Assembly (NCBI GenBank): GCA_947450645.1
Contig: CANFWH010000004.1
Location: 1-64,000, forward strand
Origin: Comamonadaceae bacterium
GTDB taxonomy: Bacteria > Pseudomonadota > Gammaproteobacteria > Burkholderiales > Burkholderiaceae_C
Reading direction: 5' to 3'
DNA length: 64,000 bases
Each line of letters begins with the position of its first letter. The stretch's first letter is position 1. Shown here piece by piece: positions 33,865 to 43,499 of the stretch. The position numbers were made by a program, and so were the translations under genes. The notes under the pieces are model-generated. The model was given only the letters and a program-made list of their open reading frames with translations, searched no databases and had not been told where the DNA came from.

Positions 33865-36253
33865 GGATAATCGAAGGATGTTGTCATGGGTTTACTACCG
33901 CTATTGTTATCGCTTTGTATGGACGCCCTTGCTGGCCGCGTTGGCAATGCTACCCACAGCGCCTAGCTTTGCACAAGACGATGCAAAATTGAAAGCTAGC
34001 GCGCAACTTCAAGAGAAACTGCCAAGCAGTGTACTCAAACAAACGCCCACGTTTATTTTTGGCGATGCCATGACGAGCCGCCCCGAGCTGGATGTGGTAA
34101 TTGAGGGCAATGCCGAAATTCGTAAAACCGATACGGTGATTCGCGCCAAGCGCATCGAATACAACCAAGTAAGTGATGAGGCCAAACTTTCGGGCGATGT
34201 GGTGGTGAACCAAGGCGGCAATCGGTTTTGGGGCCCTGATCTGCAAATTGGTTTGACCGATTTCATGGGATTTTTTAACCAACCTTCCTACAAGTTTTAT
34301 AAAACAGGCGGACAAGGCAGTGCACAACGCATTGATTTTGTAAGCCAGCGCTCGGCCATTGCTAAATTTGCCAACTACAGCACATGCAGACGACCCGACG
34401 CCTTGGACGGCAAGCCTTGGAAGCCCGATTGGATTTTGAATGCGAATCAAATCGACTTCAATATGGAGGAGGATATTGCGACGGCATCGGGTACGACTTT
34501 GCGCTTTAAAGACGTGCCAATTTTGGCGATCCCTAGCTTTAGCTTCCCGATGAGCGGGGCTAGAAAATCGGGCTTGCTCGCGCCGACCATTGCAAGCGAT
34601 AACCAAAGTGGCTTCATCGTGACGCAGCCCGTGTATTGGAACATTGCGCCTAACCGCGACGCTACGCTTTATCCGACCTCCATTGCCAAGCGGGGCATGA
34701 ACTATGGCGGAGAGTTTCGCTATTTAGAACCTAATAGCGTGGGGACGATCAAGGCGGACTATTTACCAAACGATAAACTTGCGGGCGCTACGCGCTGGGC
34801 GTATGCGGTAGATGAGCGCGGCTTGATTCGTGCGCCGCTGCAAGGTGCAAGTGACGTGACCATGAGTCTCAAACTCAACCGCGTGAGTGATGATCGTTAT
34901 TGGCGTGACCTACCCAACTCCACCTCGTCATTGACGCAGCGTTTGTTAAACAATGAATTGAATACCACGGCAAGTTTGAATGGTTGGGCCACACAGTTTC
35001 GCGTTCAACGCTGGCAAACCTTGCAAGATGTAACGAATGTCATCACGCCGCCGTTCGACCGCTTTCAATTGAATACCAAGCGGGGCTTGGCTTTGCCCAG
35101 TGGCGTGGTTGTCCAGATGGAGGGCGACTACACCGAGTTTCACTCCGACCCTGGATTGACGCTGCAACCCAATGGCACACGGGCTTACGCGCAAGGTCAG
35201 ATGTCAAGGCCGTGGATACAACCTTGGGGATTTATCACCCCCAAGATTCAGTGGAATGGAGCGGTTTATCATACGGACAATTCGGCTGTGGGTGTTGACA
35301 CAGTTACCCAGCGCACAATACCGACGGCGAGTCTGGATGGCGGTTTATATTTTGAGCGCAGTACGGCACTATTTGGTAATAGTTATACGCAAACATTAGA
35401 GCCTCGGGCCTTTTATGTGCGCACGCCTTATTTCAATCAGTCCGCTTTTCCGAACTATGACAGCGGCGCAAAAGACTTTAACCTGTCAACCATTTATAGT
35501 GAAAATACCTTCGCTGGTAATGATCGCATTTCTGATATGAATATGCTGACGCTAGGTGTTACGAGTAAGTTTTTAAATCCAAATACAGGCGCGCAGGCCT
35601 TTAGCGCAGGCATTGCACAGCGCTTTAGTTACATCGATCAGCTCGTGACGTTGCCTAATACAACAGCGCCGACCAGTCGATTGAGTGACTACCTGGTCAG
35701 TGCCAGTGCTCGGGTGTATCCAGCTTTAACGGTAGATGGCTCGGTTCAAGTCGCGGCCAACTCTGCTGCTTCGGAGCGCACGACATTGAGCACACGTTAT
35801 ACGCCTAGCAATTACCGTTCGGTGTACGCTGCGTATCGTATGCAGCAAGGCGTGAGCGAGCAAATGGATGTTGGTTGGCAATGGCCCTTGGGTGACATAT
35901 TTCAAAGAGCCGACGACAATACGGGGACAAGCAGTGCGGGTAGAGGCCTTGGCCCTAATCGCTGGTATAGCGTGGCACGCTTGAATTACAGTATGTTTGA
36001 TAATCGATTGGTTAACGCTATTGCTGGCTTTGAATACGATGCCGATTGCTGGATTGGTCGTATCATTCTGGAGAAGACGCAGTTGGACGCGAGTACAGTG
36101 AATCAACGCATCATGTTCCAGATTGAGTTCACGGGCTTTTCTCGCCTAGGGCAGGGCGGGAATCCGCTGGCTAGTTTGCGCAGTAACATCCCACGCTATC
36201 AAAACTTGCGCGAGCAAATTACCGCGCCGAGCCGCTTCAGCCAATATGACTAA
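33863..36253 (+). CDS. lptD: LPS-assembly outer-membrane protein LptD
   Basis: A 796-residue outer-membrane barrel that, with LptE, inserts lipopolysaccharide into the outer leaflet. A signal peptide (residues about 1-38, ending SFAQ) is followed by the OstA/LptA-like N-terminal domain (VIEGNAEIRKTDTVIRAKRIEYNQVSDEAKLSGDV) and the barrel beginning FRFKDVPILAIPSFSFPMSG. Only two cysteines remain in the mature part, Cys175 and Cys729, which could form one inter-domain disulfide instead of the two in E. coli. The frame is open to 33800, but ATG 33863 or 33878 is the likely start. It overlaps surA by 8 bp. Confidence 0.95.
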   Translation: MDNRRMLSWVYYRYCYRFVWTPLLAALAMLPTAPSFAQDDAKLKASAQLQEKLPSSVLKQTPTFIFGDAMTSRPELDVVIEGNAEIRKTDTVIRAKRIEYNQVSDEAKLSGDVVVNQGGNRFWGPDLQIGLTDFMGFFNQPSYKFYKTGGQGSAQRIDFVSQRSAIAKFANYSTCRRPDALDGKPWKPDWILNANQIDFNMEEDIATASGTTLRFKDVPILAIPSFSFPMSGARKSGLLAPTIASDNQSGFIVTQPVYWNIAPNRDATLYPTSIAKRGMNYGGEFRYLEPNSVGTIKADYLPNDKLAGATRWAYAVDERGLIRAPLQGASDVTMSLKLNRVSDDRYWRDLPNSTSSLTQRLLNNELNTTASLNGWATQFRVQRWQTLQDVTNVITPPFDRFQLNTKRGLALPSGVVVQMEGDYTEFHSDPGLTLQPNGTRAYAQGQMSRPWIQPWGFITPKIQWNGAVYHTDNSAVGVDTVTQRTIPTASLDGGLYFERSTALFGNSYTQTLEPRAFYVRTPYFNQSAFPNYDSGAKDFNLSTIYSENTFAGNDRISDMNMLTLGVTSKFLNPNTGAQAFSAGIAQRFSYIDQLVTLPNTTAPTSRLSDYLVSASARVYPALTVDGSVQVAANSAASERTTLSTRYTPSNYRSVYAAYRMQQGVSEQMDVGWQWPLGDIFQRADDNTGTSSAGRGLGPNRWYSVARLNYSMFDNRLVNAIAGFEYDADCWIGRIILEKTQLDASTVNQRIMFQIEFTGFSRLGQGGNPLASLRSNIPRYQNLREQITAPSRFSQYD

Positions 36254-37682
36254 CTACAAACTACTTGCCACTATTTCACTACTTTGGTTGAGCTTGGTCA
36301 GCGCGGAGACGATGGCCCAGACGGGCATTCAAAAACGTTCGCCCGCATCGGCTAAAAAAGCCAAAGCTGCCACGCAGCCTGTAGTAGATGCAAAATCGCC
36401 AGTGCCAAGCACGGACATCAAGTTGATGACGGCACCACTCGTTCCCTCTAATGTGCTGCGCGAGGTTGACTACATTGTGGCGCTGGTGAACTCTGAGCCC
36501 ATTACGCACAATGAGGTGCTACTTCGCCAAAGGCGCTTGCAGGCACAGTGGGCGACGCAGGGCGTGGCTGCGCCTCCTGAGCAAGAAGTATCAAAGCGAG
36601 TGCTTGAGCAGCTCATCGATGAGCGTGTGATGTTGCAGATAGCGAAAGAGGAAGGGGTGCGTATTTCCGACACGCAACTGAATGAGGCGCTTCTTAATAT
36701 GGCGCGGCAAAATCAATTGGCTGGGTTGGCGGAGCTCAAAACGACGTACGAGGCGAAGGGCGGCAATTGGAATAATTATCGCGAAGAGATTCGCGCCGAG
36801 CTCACACGCACGCAAGTGCGTGAGCGCGAGGTCACTGCTCGGGTGCGCGTAAGCGAAGGCGACATTGATCAAGCTTTGCAAGATCAAAGCTTGGGTGGGG
36901 CAGACAAGCAAGACATTAATTTGGCGCAAATTTTGATTGCTTTGCCAGACAATCCAACGCCTGCTGAAGTTGCGCTTGCTAAAGCGCGGGCAGAAAAAAT
37001 AGGGGCAGAGGCGCGCAAGGGTGCGAACTTCACCCAGTTAGCAGAGCAAGCCTCGGATGCTGGCGATAAGGCGAAGGGCGGTGTGATGGGGTTGCGCTCG
37101 GCAGATCGCTATCCAACGCTTTTTGTTGAGGCAACTCGAAACCTGAGGCTAGGTGAGGTGAGTGAAATTCAGCGTAGTGATGCAGGCTTTCATATCCTCA
37201 AATTGCTAGAGCGCCAAAGCAGTAGCACGGCGACGGTGATGCAATCGCATGTGCGCCACATTTTGCTGCCGCTGACAGATAAGCTCAACGAAGAACAAGC
37301 CAAAGCGCAGCTCAGATCCTACAAATCACAAATTGAATCAGGACGAACCACATTTGCCGCAATGGCGCGCGAGCACTCGATCGACGGCTCAGCCGCGCAG
37401 GGCGGCGATTTGGGCTGGACGTCACCAGGATTGTTTGTTCCTGAGTTTGAGAGTGTCATGAACGCACTGCCGACAGGAAAATTGTCCGATCCTTTTACTT
37501 CGCGCTTTGGTGTGCATTTGCTGGAAGTGGTCGATCGCAAAGCCGTGGCCATTAGCGTACGTGAGCAACGAGAGGCCGTGCGTAACCAGCTACGAGAGAA
37601 AAAAGCAGGTGAAGCCTATGTGCTATGGATTGCTGATGCTCGTGGACGCGCGTTTATTGAGTACAAAAATATGGCGCAATGA
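36246..37682 (+). CDS. surA: periplasmic chaperone / peptidyl-prolyl isomerase SurA
   Basis: A 478-residue periplasmic chaperone for outer-membrane proteins such as LptD. It has a signal peptide ([20 protein letters not shown]...), the SurA N-domain ([25 protein letters not shown]), and two parvulin PpiC domains at about residues 217-318 and 327-430 (second: [10 protein letters not shown] ... [26 protein letters not shown]). It is translationally coupled to lptD (8-bp overlap) and to ksgA (4-bp ATGA). Confidence 0.95.
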   Translation: MTNYKLLATISLLWLSLVSAETMAQTGIQKRSPASAKKAKAATQPVVDAKSPVPSTDIKLMTAPLVPSNVLREVDYIVALVNSEPITHNEVLLRQRRLQAQWATQGVAAPPEQEVSKRVLEQLIDERVMLQIAKEEGVRISDTQLNEALLNMARQNQLAGLAELKTTYEAKGGNWNNYREEIRAELTRTQVREREVTARVRVSEGDIDQALQDQSLGGADKQDINLAQILIALPDNPTPAEVALAKARAEKIGAEARKGANFTQLAEQASDAGDKAKGGVMGLRSADRYPTLFVEATRNLRLGEVSEIQRSDAGFHILKLLERQSSSTATVMQSHVRHILLPLTDKLNEEQAKAQLRSYKSQIESGRTTFAAMAREHSIDGSAAQGGDLGWTSPGLFVPEFESVMNALPTGKLSDPFTSRFGVHLLEVVDRKAVAISVREQREAVRNQLREKKAGEAYVLWIADARGRAFIEYKNMAQ

Positions 37683-38452
37683 GACACATCCCTCGTAAGC
37701 GATTCGGACAGCATTTTTTGTCCGATAAATCTATTCTGGGCGATATCGTGGATGCGATTGCGCCAAAGATCACAGACTTTATGGTCGAAATTGGCCCAGG
37801 TCTTGGCGCGATGACCATGCCACTGCTGGAGCGTCTAGCGCATTTGACGGTAATTGAGCTGGATCGCGATTTGGCGGCACGGCTTCGGCAAAAAGAGAAG
37901 ATCACCGTCGTGGAGTCGGACGTGCTTAGGGTTGATTTTTTGGCGCTTGCTGCCGCGGGCCAATTGGGTGGTAAGCCACACTCCATGCGTGTTGTGGGCA
38001 ATTTGCCGTATAACATTTCAACGCCTATTTTGTTTCATTTATTGGACGTCGCGCATTTAGTGCAAGACCAACACTTCATGCTACAAAAAGAAGTGATTGA
38101 CCGTATGGTGGCCAAGCCAGCAACATCCGACTATGGACGTCTGAGTGTGATGTTGCAGTGGCGCTACGACATGCAGTCTTTGTTCAATGTGCCCCCTGCG
38201 TGCTTTGATCCACCGCCTCGGGTGATGAGTGCTATCGTGCGGATGTTGCCAAGAGCCGAGCCAAAGGAGTTAAAAGTTGCGCACTTCAGTGAAGTTGTCA
38301 AGGTGGCTTTTAGCCAAAGGCGTAAACTCTTGCGCCATACTTTGGGCAAGTGGCTAGATGAAAAAAACTTTGCTGGCGAGTTTGATGTGCAGCGCCGTGC
38401 AGAAGAGGTGTCTGTGAACGAGTACATAGCGCTCGCTCAAGCTGGGCTTTAA
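37679..38452 (+). CDS. ksgA: 16S rRNA dimethyladenosine transferase
   Basis: A 257-residue enzyme (RsmA/KsgA) that dimethylates A1518 and A1519 of 16S rRNA. Motifs are RFGQHFLSD, the SAM site [11 protein letters not shown], and the catalytic NLPYNIST. The C-terminal domain has the usual [16 protein letters not shown]. It ends 2 bp before the convergent barstar gene. Confidence 0.96.
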   Translation: MRHIPRKRFGQHFLSDKSILGDIVDAIAPKITDFMVEIGPGLGAMTMPLLERLAHLTVIELDRDLAARLRQKEKITVVESDVLRVDFLALAAAGQLGGKPHSMRVVGNLPYNISTPILFHLLDVAHLVQDQHFMLQKEVIDRMVAKPATSDYGRLSVMLQWRYDMQSLFNVPPACFDPPPRVMSAIVRMLPRAEPKELKVAHFSEVVKVAFSQRRKLLRHTLGKWLDEKNFAGEFDVQRRAEEVSVNEYIALAQAGL

Positions 38453-38454
38453 CT

Positions 38455-39036
38455 TTAGCGGGCGGCCAACCAATAACCTGCGTTAAAAGGGCTGCTCATG
38501 CGCAACGCAAGGGGCGAGACATCTACTAATTTGTCGGTTGGCATGGGCTCATCAAAGCCCTCAAGCTCTTGTCCATCCTTACCAGTGCCGCCTGCTGATC
38601 GGGCCACAGCGAATGAGTAAAAGCAGCGAAAAGGAATTTTCCGGTCGTGCCAATAATCGGCTGCATCGCGGAAGATGTCGATCAATTGCTCGCGCGTTTC
38701 TTTGTCAAATTTGGAGGTCACAGGGATATGTTCCAAAATTAAAATAAAGCCAGCCTGCTGACCCGCCTTATAGATGGGGTCGGTTAGGCAATCATAAAGC
38801 GCATCGAAATTCTTACCAAAATGCGCGGGGAAAGTGAATTGCAAAGCAATGGTGTCTAAGATATCTTGCTTGGTTTGTGTTGTGCCTAAGTTGGCGTACA
38901 AAAAATGATGCCCCAGTTGCTGGGCAGCATTTTGTAACTCTTCGACGCTATGCGCGCGAATGGATTGGACGATATTGGCCTTGACGCGCTTGAGAGGCAG
39001 ATCTTTTTGGGGGTCAGTGTGAGTGATGATGTCCAT
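38455..39036 (-). CDS. barstar-family ribonuclease inhibitor
   Basis: A 193-residue cytoplasmic protein. The barstar core covers residues about 40-125, with the hallmark FGKNFDALYDCL. The C-terminal extension (about 135-193) is not part of classical barstar (about 90 residues). It has no signal peptide. It lies 17 bp after a gene for a secreted guanyl-specific RNase, so it probably protects the cytoplasm from that enzyme by binding its active site. Confidence 0.85.
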   Translation of the reverse strand: MDIITHTDPQKDLPLKRVKANIVQSIRAHSVEELQNAAQQLGHHFLYANLGTTQTKQDILDTIALQFTFPAHFGKNFDALYDCLTDPIYKAGQQAGFILILEHIPVTSKFDKETREQLIDIFRDAADYWHDRKIPFRCFYSFAVARSAGGTGKDGQELEGFDEPMPTDKLVDVSPLALRMSSPFNAGYWLAAR

Positions 39037-39053
39037 GGTGTTTGTATTTCTTG

Positions 39054-39419
39054 TTAGGGCATGATGCGTTTGAACGACGCGTAGTGGTTGTCGGTGTAAT
39101 AGCAGGCGTCAGGTGCTTTAACTTTCGCGCCGCCGCACACGATGCGGATCGCGCCTCGGTTACGTGTTGCGGCAGTTTTGACCGTGTACTCATGGTAATA
39201 ACCACGCTTTTGTTGCGGCAATTGCCGCTCATTATTGTAAAAAACGACGCCGTCTTTTTCGTAGGGGAAAGGACCGCCTTGTTGAATCAGTCCGTAAGTC
39301 TCTTGAGCGGGCTTTGGAAATGCATTGAAGGCGACATCGTTAGAAAAAGCGAATGCCGCAGCCGAACTTGCAAAAAGTACAAGCGCGACAAAAAAGCTGT
39401 TGGAATTTTTTCGGAACAT
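39054..39419 (-). CDS. secreted guanyl-specific ribonuclease (N1/T1/Sa-like)
   Basis: A 121-residue exported RNase. The signal peptide is MFRKNSNSFFVALVLFASSAAAFA. The mature part has the microbial ribonuclease fold, with GLIQQGGPFPYEKDGVVFYNNE, then the catalytic Glu in YYHEYTV, Arg in RNRGAIRIV and His in YYTDNHYASFKRI. The open frame extends to 39458, but MFRKN at 39419 begins a proper signal peptide. It is paired with the barstar gene downstream. Confidence 0.88.
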   Translation of the reverse strand: MFRKNSNSFFVALVLFASSAAAFAFSNDVAFNAFPKPAQETYGLIQQGGPFPYEKDGVVFYNNERQLPQQKRGYYHEYTVKTAATRNRGAIRIVCGGAKVKAPDACYYTDNHYASFKRIMP

Positions 39420-39495
39420 GTGGTCAGGCCTCCAGCCAAACCCATAGTGTGACGCCAAACCCTAAAAAAATCAAGCCCTTAGCAGCGTTTTGGTC

Positions 39496-40530
39496 TTACG
39501 CCATAAGCAGTCTAGGGGGCAATTTGAATACTTGTTGACCAATTGCCACAATGTGCTCAGGCGTCGTTCCGCAGCAACCGCCCACAATGTTCACCAGCCC
39601 CTCGGCGGCGAACTCGTGTAGTAAGCGACTGGTCACTTCGGGTGTTTCGTCAAAACCTGTCTCCGCCATCGGGTTGGGCAGCCCTGCGTTCGGGTAGCAG
39701 CTGATGTAGGTATCTCCCGCCACTTTGGCCAACTCTTGGATGTAGGGCCGCATCAGCGCCGCACCTAGCGCACAGTTCAGTCCCACCGCCAGCGGCTCTG
39801 CATGGCGAATGGAATGCCAAAACGCCGTCACGGTTTGGCCGCTGAGTATCCGTCCCGATGCGTCGGTTACCGTGCCGCTGATGATGATGGGCAGGCATTC
39901 ACCGCGGGCCTCAAAGTACTCGTCAATGGCAAAGAGTGCGGCCTTGGCATTTAAAGTATCAAAAATGGTTTCCACCAAAAGTAGGTCTGAGCCGCCCTCC
40001 ACCAGCGCTTCCACCTGCTCGTAGTAAGCCGCCCGCAGCTCTTCAAAGCTCACATTGCGGGCGCCTGGGTCATTCACGTCAGGGCTAATGCTGGCGGTTT
40101 TGGGTGTGGGCCCTAATGCGCCCGCGACAAAGCGTGGTTTGTCGGGTGTGGAAAATTTGTCACAAGCAGCGCGCGCTAGCTTGGCGGATGCAAGGTTCAT
40201 TTCCTTGGCCAAATCCTGCATGTCGTAGTCGGCCTGCGCCACCGTGGTCGCGCCAAAGGTGTTGGTCTCCACCATGTCCGCTCCTGCGGCAAGGTAACCT
40301 TCGTGAATGTCACGGATGATGTCAGGCCGCGTCAAACTCAAAAGCTCATTATTGCCTTTGATGTCCTTGTGAAAATCTTTAAACCGCTCACCGCGGAATT
40401 GCGCTTCGTTTAGCTTGAATCGCTGCACCATCGTGCCCATCGCGCCATCCAAAATCATGATTCTGTTTTTGAGAATCTCAGGCAGCGCTTGGCCGCGGGT
40501 GTATTTTTTTTGGATAAGTTGAGCAGTCAT
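39496..40530 (-). CDS. metH: homocysteine S-methyltransferase domain protein (N-terminal half of split MetH)
   Basis: A 344-residue zinc enzyme corresponding to the first domain of cobalamin-dependent methionine synthase. Zn ligands are Cys253 (GLNCALG) and Cys319-Cys320 ([10 protein letters not shown]). It contains [12 protein letters not shown] near the start and VETNTFGAT. In Comamonadaceae-type genomes MetH is often two genes; the second (folate, B12 and activation domains) is usually adjacent but is not in this window. Whether it acts with a distant partner or alone cannot be told. Confidence 0.88.
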   Translation of the reverse strand: MTAQLIQKKYTRGQALPEILKNRIMILDGAMGTMVQRFKLNEAQFRGERFKDFHKDIKGNNELLSLTRPDIIRDIHEGYLAAGADMVETNTFGATTVAQADYDMQDLAKEMNLASAKLARAACDKFSTPDKPRFVAGALGPTPKTASISPDVNDPGARNVSFEELRAAYYEQVEALVEGGSDLLLVETIFDTLNAKAALFAIDEYFEARGECLPIIISGTVTDASGRILSGQTVTAFWHSIRHAEPLAVGLNCALGAALMRPYIQELAKVAGDTYISCYPNAGLPNPMAETGFDETPEVTSRLLHEFAAEGLVNIVGGCCGTTPEHIVAIGQQVFKLPPRLLMA

Positions 40531-40552
40531 CGCCTGATTTTAGAATAGCGGC

Positions 40553-40960
40553 ATGACTGCCCCACAATTGCAACACCTAGAGCCCAAAGAAACTTGGGCC
40601 TTGCTACAAGCCACACCCGATGCCGTTTTGATTGACGTTCGCATGGAAATTGAATCCATGTACGTAGGCAGACCGCCGCGCGCCATCAATATCCCGTGGT
40701 ACGAATATCCCGCTTTTGAAGCCGACAGCGATGCGTTTGTCGCCGCCGCCCTACACGAAGTAAAAAGCCTCGATCAGACCGTCGTGCTCATTTGCCGTAG
40801 CGGCACACGCACGCTAGATGCTGGCAAAGCCTTGCTGGATAAGGGCTTCACAAGGGTGATTAACGTGCTGCATGGCTTTGAAGGCGATTTGGATGTCAAT
40901 GACCACCGTAGCACGATCAACGGCTGGCGCTTCGATGGCCTGCCGTGGGGGCAGATGTGA
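40553..40960 (+). CDS. rhodanese-like sulfurtransferase domain protein
   Basis: A 135-residue single rhodanese domain. The active-site loop is ICRSGTRT with Cys81, and the N-terminal element DAVLIDVRMEIESMYVGR and VINVLHGFEGDLD are typical of the family. It is probably a cytoplasmic persulfide or thiosulfate sulfurtransferase. It diverges from metH with 22 bp between start codons and converges with the OsmC gene 3 bp away. Confidence 0.9.
   Translation: MTAPQLQHLEPKETWALLQATPDAVLIDVRMEIESMYVGRPPRAINIPWYEYPAFEADSDAFVAAALHEVKSLDQTVVLICRSGTRTLDAGKALLDKGFTRVINVLHGFEGDLDVNDHRSTINGWRFDGLPWGQM
40824..40849 (-). repeat. 26-bp palindromic repeat in rhodanese gene
   Basis: The minus strand reads GAAGCCC, TTATCCAGC, AAGGCTTTGC; translated as GKALLDKGF. 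Confidence 0.6.
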
Positions 40961-40963
40961 GCA

Positions 40964-41413
40964 TCAAACCTCGGTGTAATCAAACCCCGTCGTAATCTCC
41001 GCCATCTTGCCCAGCATGATGGATGCGGAGCAATATTTGTCGTGACTCATGGCGATGGCGCGTTCAATCGCGGAGGTGGAAATGCCCTTGCCCGTGACGG
41101 TGAATTGCATGTGAATCTTGGTAAAAATTTTCGGGTCAACTTCAGCGCGTTCCGATGAGAGCTTTACGGAGCAACCGCGCACATCGTGCCGTCCGCGCTT
41201 CAAAATCAGCACCACGTCATACGCCGTGCAGCCGCCCGTGCCGGCTAGCAAAAGCTCCATCGGGCGCGGCGCTAGGTTCATGCCGCCGTTTTCAGGCTTG
41301 GCCGCGTCTGGCGCGCCGTCCATCATTAAGGCGTGACCACTGCCTGTTTCGGCTAAAAATCCCATTTTGGAGTTCGCGCCACTTGCGCCTGTCCAGCTGA
41401 CTGTGCATTGCAT
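40964..41413 (-). CDS. OsmC-family peroxiredoxin-like protein
   Basis: A 149-residue protein of the OsmC/Ohr superfamily, thiol-dependent reductases of organic hydroperoxides or of unknown substrates. The two cysteines are Cys62 (GGCTAYDV) and Cys128 (DKYCSAS). It resembles the YhfA branch more than Ohr. It diverges from ilvA, with 24 bp between starts. Confidence 0.88.
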   Translation of the reverse strand: MQCTVSWTGASGANSKMGFLAETGSGHALMMDGAPDAAKPENGGMNLAPRPMELLLAGTGGCTAYDVVLILKRGRHDVRGCSVKLSSERAEVDPKIFTKIHMQFTVTGKGISTSAIERAIAMSHDKYCSASIMLGKMAEITTGFDYTEV

Positions 41414-41437
41414 ATTTGTTCCTTATGATTGAGTGCT

Positions 41438-43018
41438 ATGAATAAGCCCCTAACTCACCCGCTCACACCTAACGATTATCTAAAGAAAATCCTGGCCGCT
41501 CGCGTCTACGACGTGGCGAAGGAAACAGCGCTTGATTACGCCAAGAATCTCTCGGCTCGGATTGGGCACACGGTGTTACTCAAGCGCGAAGACCAGCAAC
41601 CCGTGTTTAGCTTTAAGCTACGCGGCGCATACAACAAGATGGTGCAGTTGACGCCAGCGCAACTCAAAAAGGGCGTGATCTGCGCCTCGGCAGGCAACCA
41701 CGCGCAGGGCGTGGCGCTGGGCGCAAAGACGCTGGGAACTAAGGCCATCATTGTGATGCCCACCACCACGCCGTCGGTCAAAGTCGATGCGGTGCGTGCA
41801 CTGGGCGGCGACGTGGTTTTGTTTGGCGAGAGTTATTCCGATGCCTCGCTTCACGCGCAAAAACTGCAAGCGCAAAAAGGTCTCACCTTTATTCATCCGT
41901 TTGACGATCCCGATGTCATTGCAGGTCAAGGCACGATTGGCTTAGAGATCCTGCGTCAAATGCAAAGCGCGCCCTCCAAAAAATTAGATGCGGTGTTTGT
42001 GGCGATTGGCGGCGGCGGTTTGATTTCTGGCGTGGCGAACTGCATCAAGGCGATCGACCCCAGCATCCGCGTCATTGGCGTGCAAATGAATGACTCCGAT
42101 GCCATGATGCAATCGGTCACTGCGGGCAAGCGCGTGACCTTGCCTGACGTCGGTTTGTTCTCGGACGGTACAGCCGTCAAGCTAGTGGGCGAAGAAACTT
42201 TCCGCGTGGCTAGCAGCGGTTTGGTGGACGAATTTATGACCGTCGATACCGATGCTGTTTGCGCGGCGATCAAGGATATCTACGTGGACACGCGCTCTAT
42301 CGTCGAGCCCGCAGGGGCGCTGGCGGTTGCGGCGATTAAGCAATACGCGGAGGCCCGCAAAGCCAAGCGGGGTAAGGCTTCCAGCAAGTCCGAAACCTAC
42401 GCTGCGATTTTGTGCGGCGCGAACATGAACTTTGACCGCTTGCGGTTTGTTGCCGAACGCGCCGATGTAGGCGAGCACAAAGAGGCGCTTTTTGCCGTGA
42501 CGATTCCAGAAGAGCGCGGCAGCTTCAAGCGCTTTTGTGCGCTCATTGGCGAGGGGCGCAGCGTCACCGAATTCAACTATCGCATGAGCGACGCGAAAGC
42601 GGCACATGTGTTTGTCGGCTTATCGACCAGTACCGCAGACGAATCCAAAAAAATAGCCAAAGCCTTATCTAGCGAAGGTTTCAAGGCGATTGACCTGACG
42701 CACGACGAGCTTGCCAAAGAGCACATTCGGCACATGGTGGGCGGCGCATCCAGTCTTGCTGTGGATGAGCGCATCTTGCGTTTTACCTTTCCCGAGCGCC
42801 CAGGAGCGTTGATGAAATTTTTAAGCGCGATGCAACCCAATTGGAATATCAGTCTTTTTCACTACCGCAATCAAGGCGCGGACTATGGGCGGATTTTGGT
42901 GGGTGTGCAAGTGCCTAAACGCGAATCGAAGGCGTTGGATGCCTTCCTTAAAAACCTTGGCTACCCGTTTGTGGAAGAAACCGCCAACCCCGCGTATCAA
43001 CTTTTTTTGCAGAGCTAA
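41438..43018 (+). CDS. ilvA: threonine ammonia-lyase, biosynthetic
   Basis: A 526-residue PLP enzyme converting threonine to 2-oxobutanoate, the first step of isoleucine synthesis. The PLP lysine is Lys60 in SFKLRGAYNK, and the phosphate-binding glycine loop is AIGGGGLISG. Two ACT-like regulatory domains (residues about 345-425 and 435-520) indicate feedback control by isoleucine. A Lys/Ser-rich stretch near residues 308-320 (AKRGKASSKSE) is unusual. I use ATG 41438 instead of the upstream TTG. Confidence 0.95.
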   Translation: MNKPLTHPLTPNDYLKKILAARVYDVAKETALDYAKNLSARIGHTVLLKREDQQPVFSFKLRGAYNKMVQLTPAQLKKGVICASAGNHAQGVALGAKTLGTKAIIVMPTTTPSVKVDAVRALGGDVVLFGESYSDASLHAQKLQAQKGLTFIHPFDDPDVIAGQGTIGLEILRQMQSAPSKKLDAVFVAIGGGGLISGVANCIKAIDPSIRVIGVQMNDSDAMMQSVTAGKRVTLPDVGLFSDGTAVKLVGEETFRVASSGLVDEFMTVDTDAVCAAIKDIYVDTRSIVEPAGALAVAAIKQYAEARKAKRGKASSKSETYAAILCGANMNFDRLRFVAERADVGEHKEALFAVTIPEERGSFKRFCALIGEGRSVTEFNYRMSDAKAAHVFVGLSTSTADESKKIAKALSSEGFKAIDLTHDELAKEHIRHMVGGASSLAVDERILRFTFPERPGALMKFLSAMQPNWNISLFHYRNQGADYGRILVGVQVPKRESKALDAFLKNLGYPFVEETANPAYQLFLQS

Positions 43019-43479
43019 TTTTTAATGGGTAACTCAAGCGTAAAAGCGGCTACGCCGTTTGAGCCGAGCGATGCTTCGCGAGCCTTAACGGACGTGACCT
43101 CCAGGCCGCCATCAATGGCGGAGCCCACCCGATAAGGCTTGGCGGGCTTGCCATCTACGGAAATGAGTGCGGCACCATTTTTATTGCCCACGCTGAGTAC
43201 GCCTTGCAACTGAAACCGAGCTTGCATGGCGGTCAAAGCGCTGGCGGCTGTGGGGGAGATAGGATTTTTTGCACCTAGTGCTCTCGCGACTTGCGGCGTG
43301 AGACTGGGTTCTGGCGCAGCGCTGGTCGTTGTGAGCACCTTAGCCGAAGCATTGCTGGCATCGTTTGCGGAGGCATTCATGCTTTGCAAAACCCAAAACC
43401 CGGCGCTTGCAGCCGCGCATGCCCAAAGCAAAAAGGTAGCGAGGCGAACGATCCAAAAGTTGCGTAAAGAAGAAGGCAT
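43015..43479 (-). CDS. gspC: type II secretion protein GspC (short form)
   Basis: A 154-residue inner-membrane protein. It has one membrane segment at residues about 11-31, an Ala/Ser-rich linker, and a C-terminal homology region (QARFQLQGVLSVGNKNGAALISVDGKPAKPYRVGSAIDGGLEVTSV). GspC links the inner-membrane platform to the GspD secretin through this region. It lacks the PDZ domain of longer GspC proteins. It is divergent from gspG (20 bp between starts) and overlaps the ilvA end by 4 bp. Confidence 0.8.
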   Translation of the reverse strand: MPSSLRNFWIVRLATFLLWACAAASAGFWVLQSMNASANDASNASAKVLTTTSAAPEPSLTPQVARALGAKNPISPTAASALTAMQARFQLQGVLSVGNKNGAALISVDGKPAKPYRVGSAIDGGLEVTSVKAREASLGSNGVAAFTLELPIKN

Positions 43480-43499
43480 GGGCGGATTATCATTCAGCT

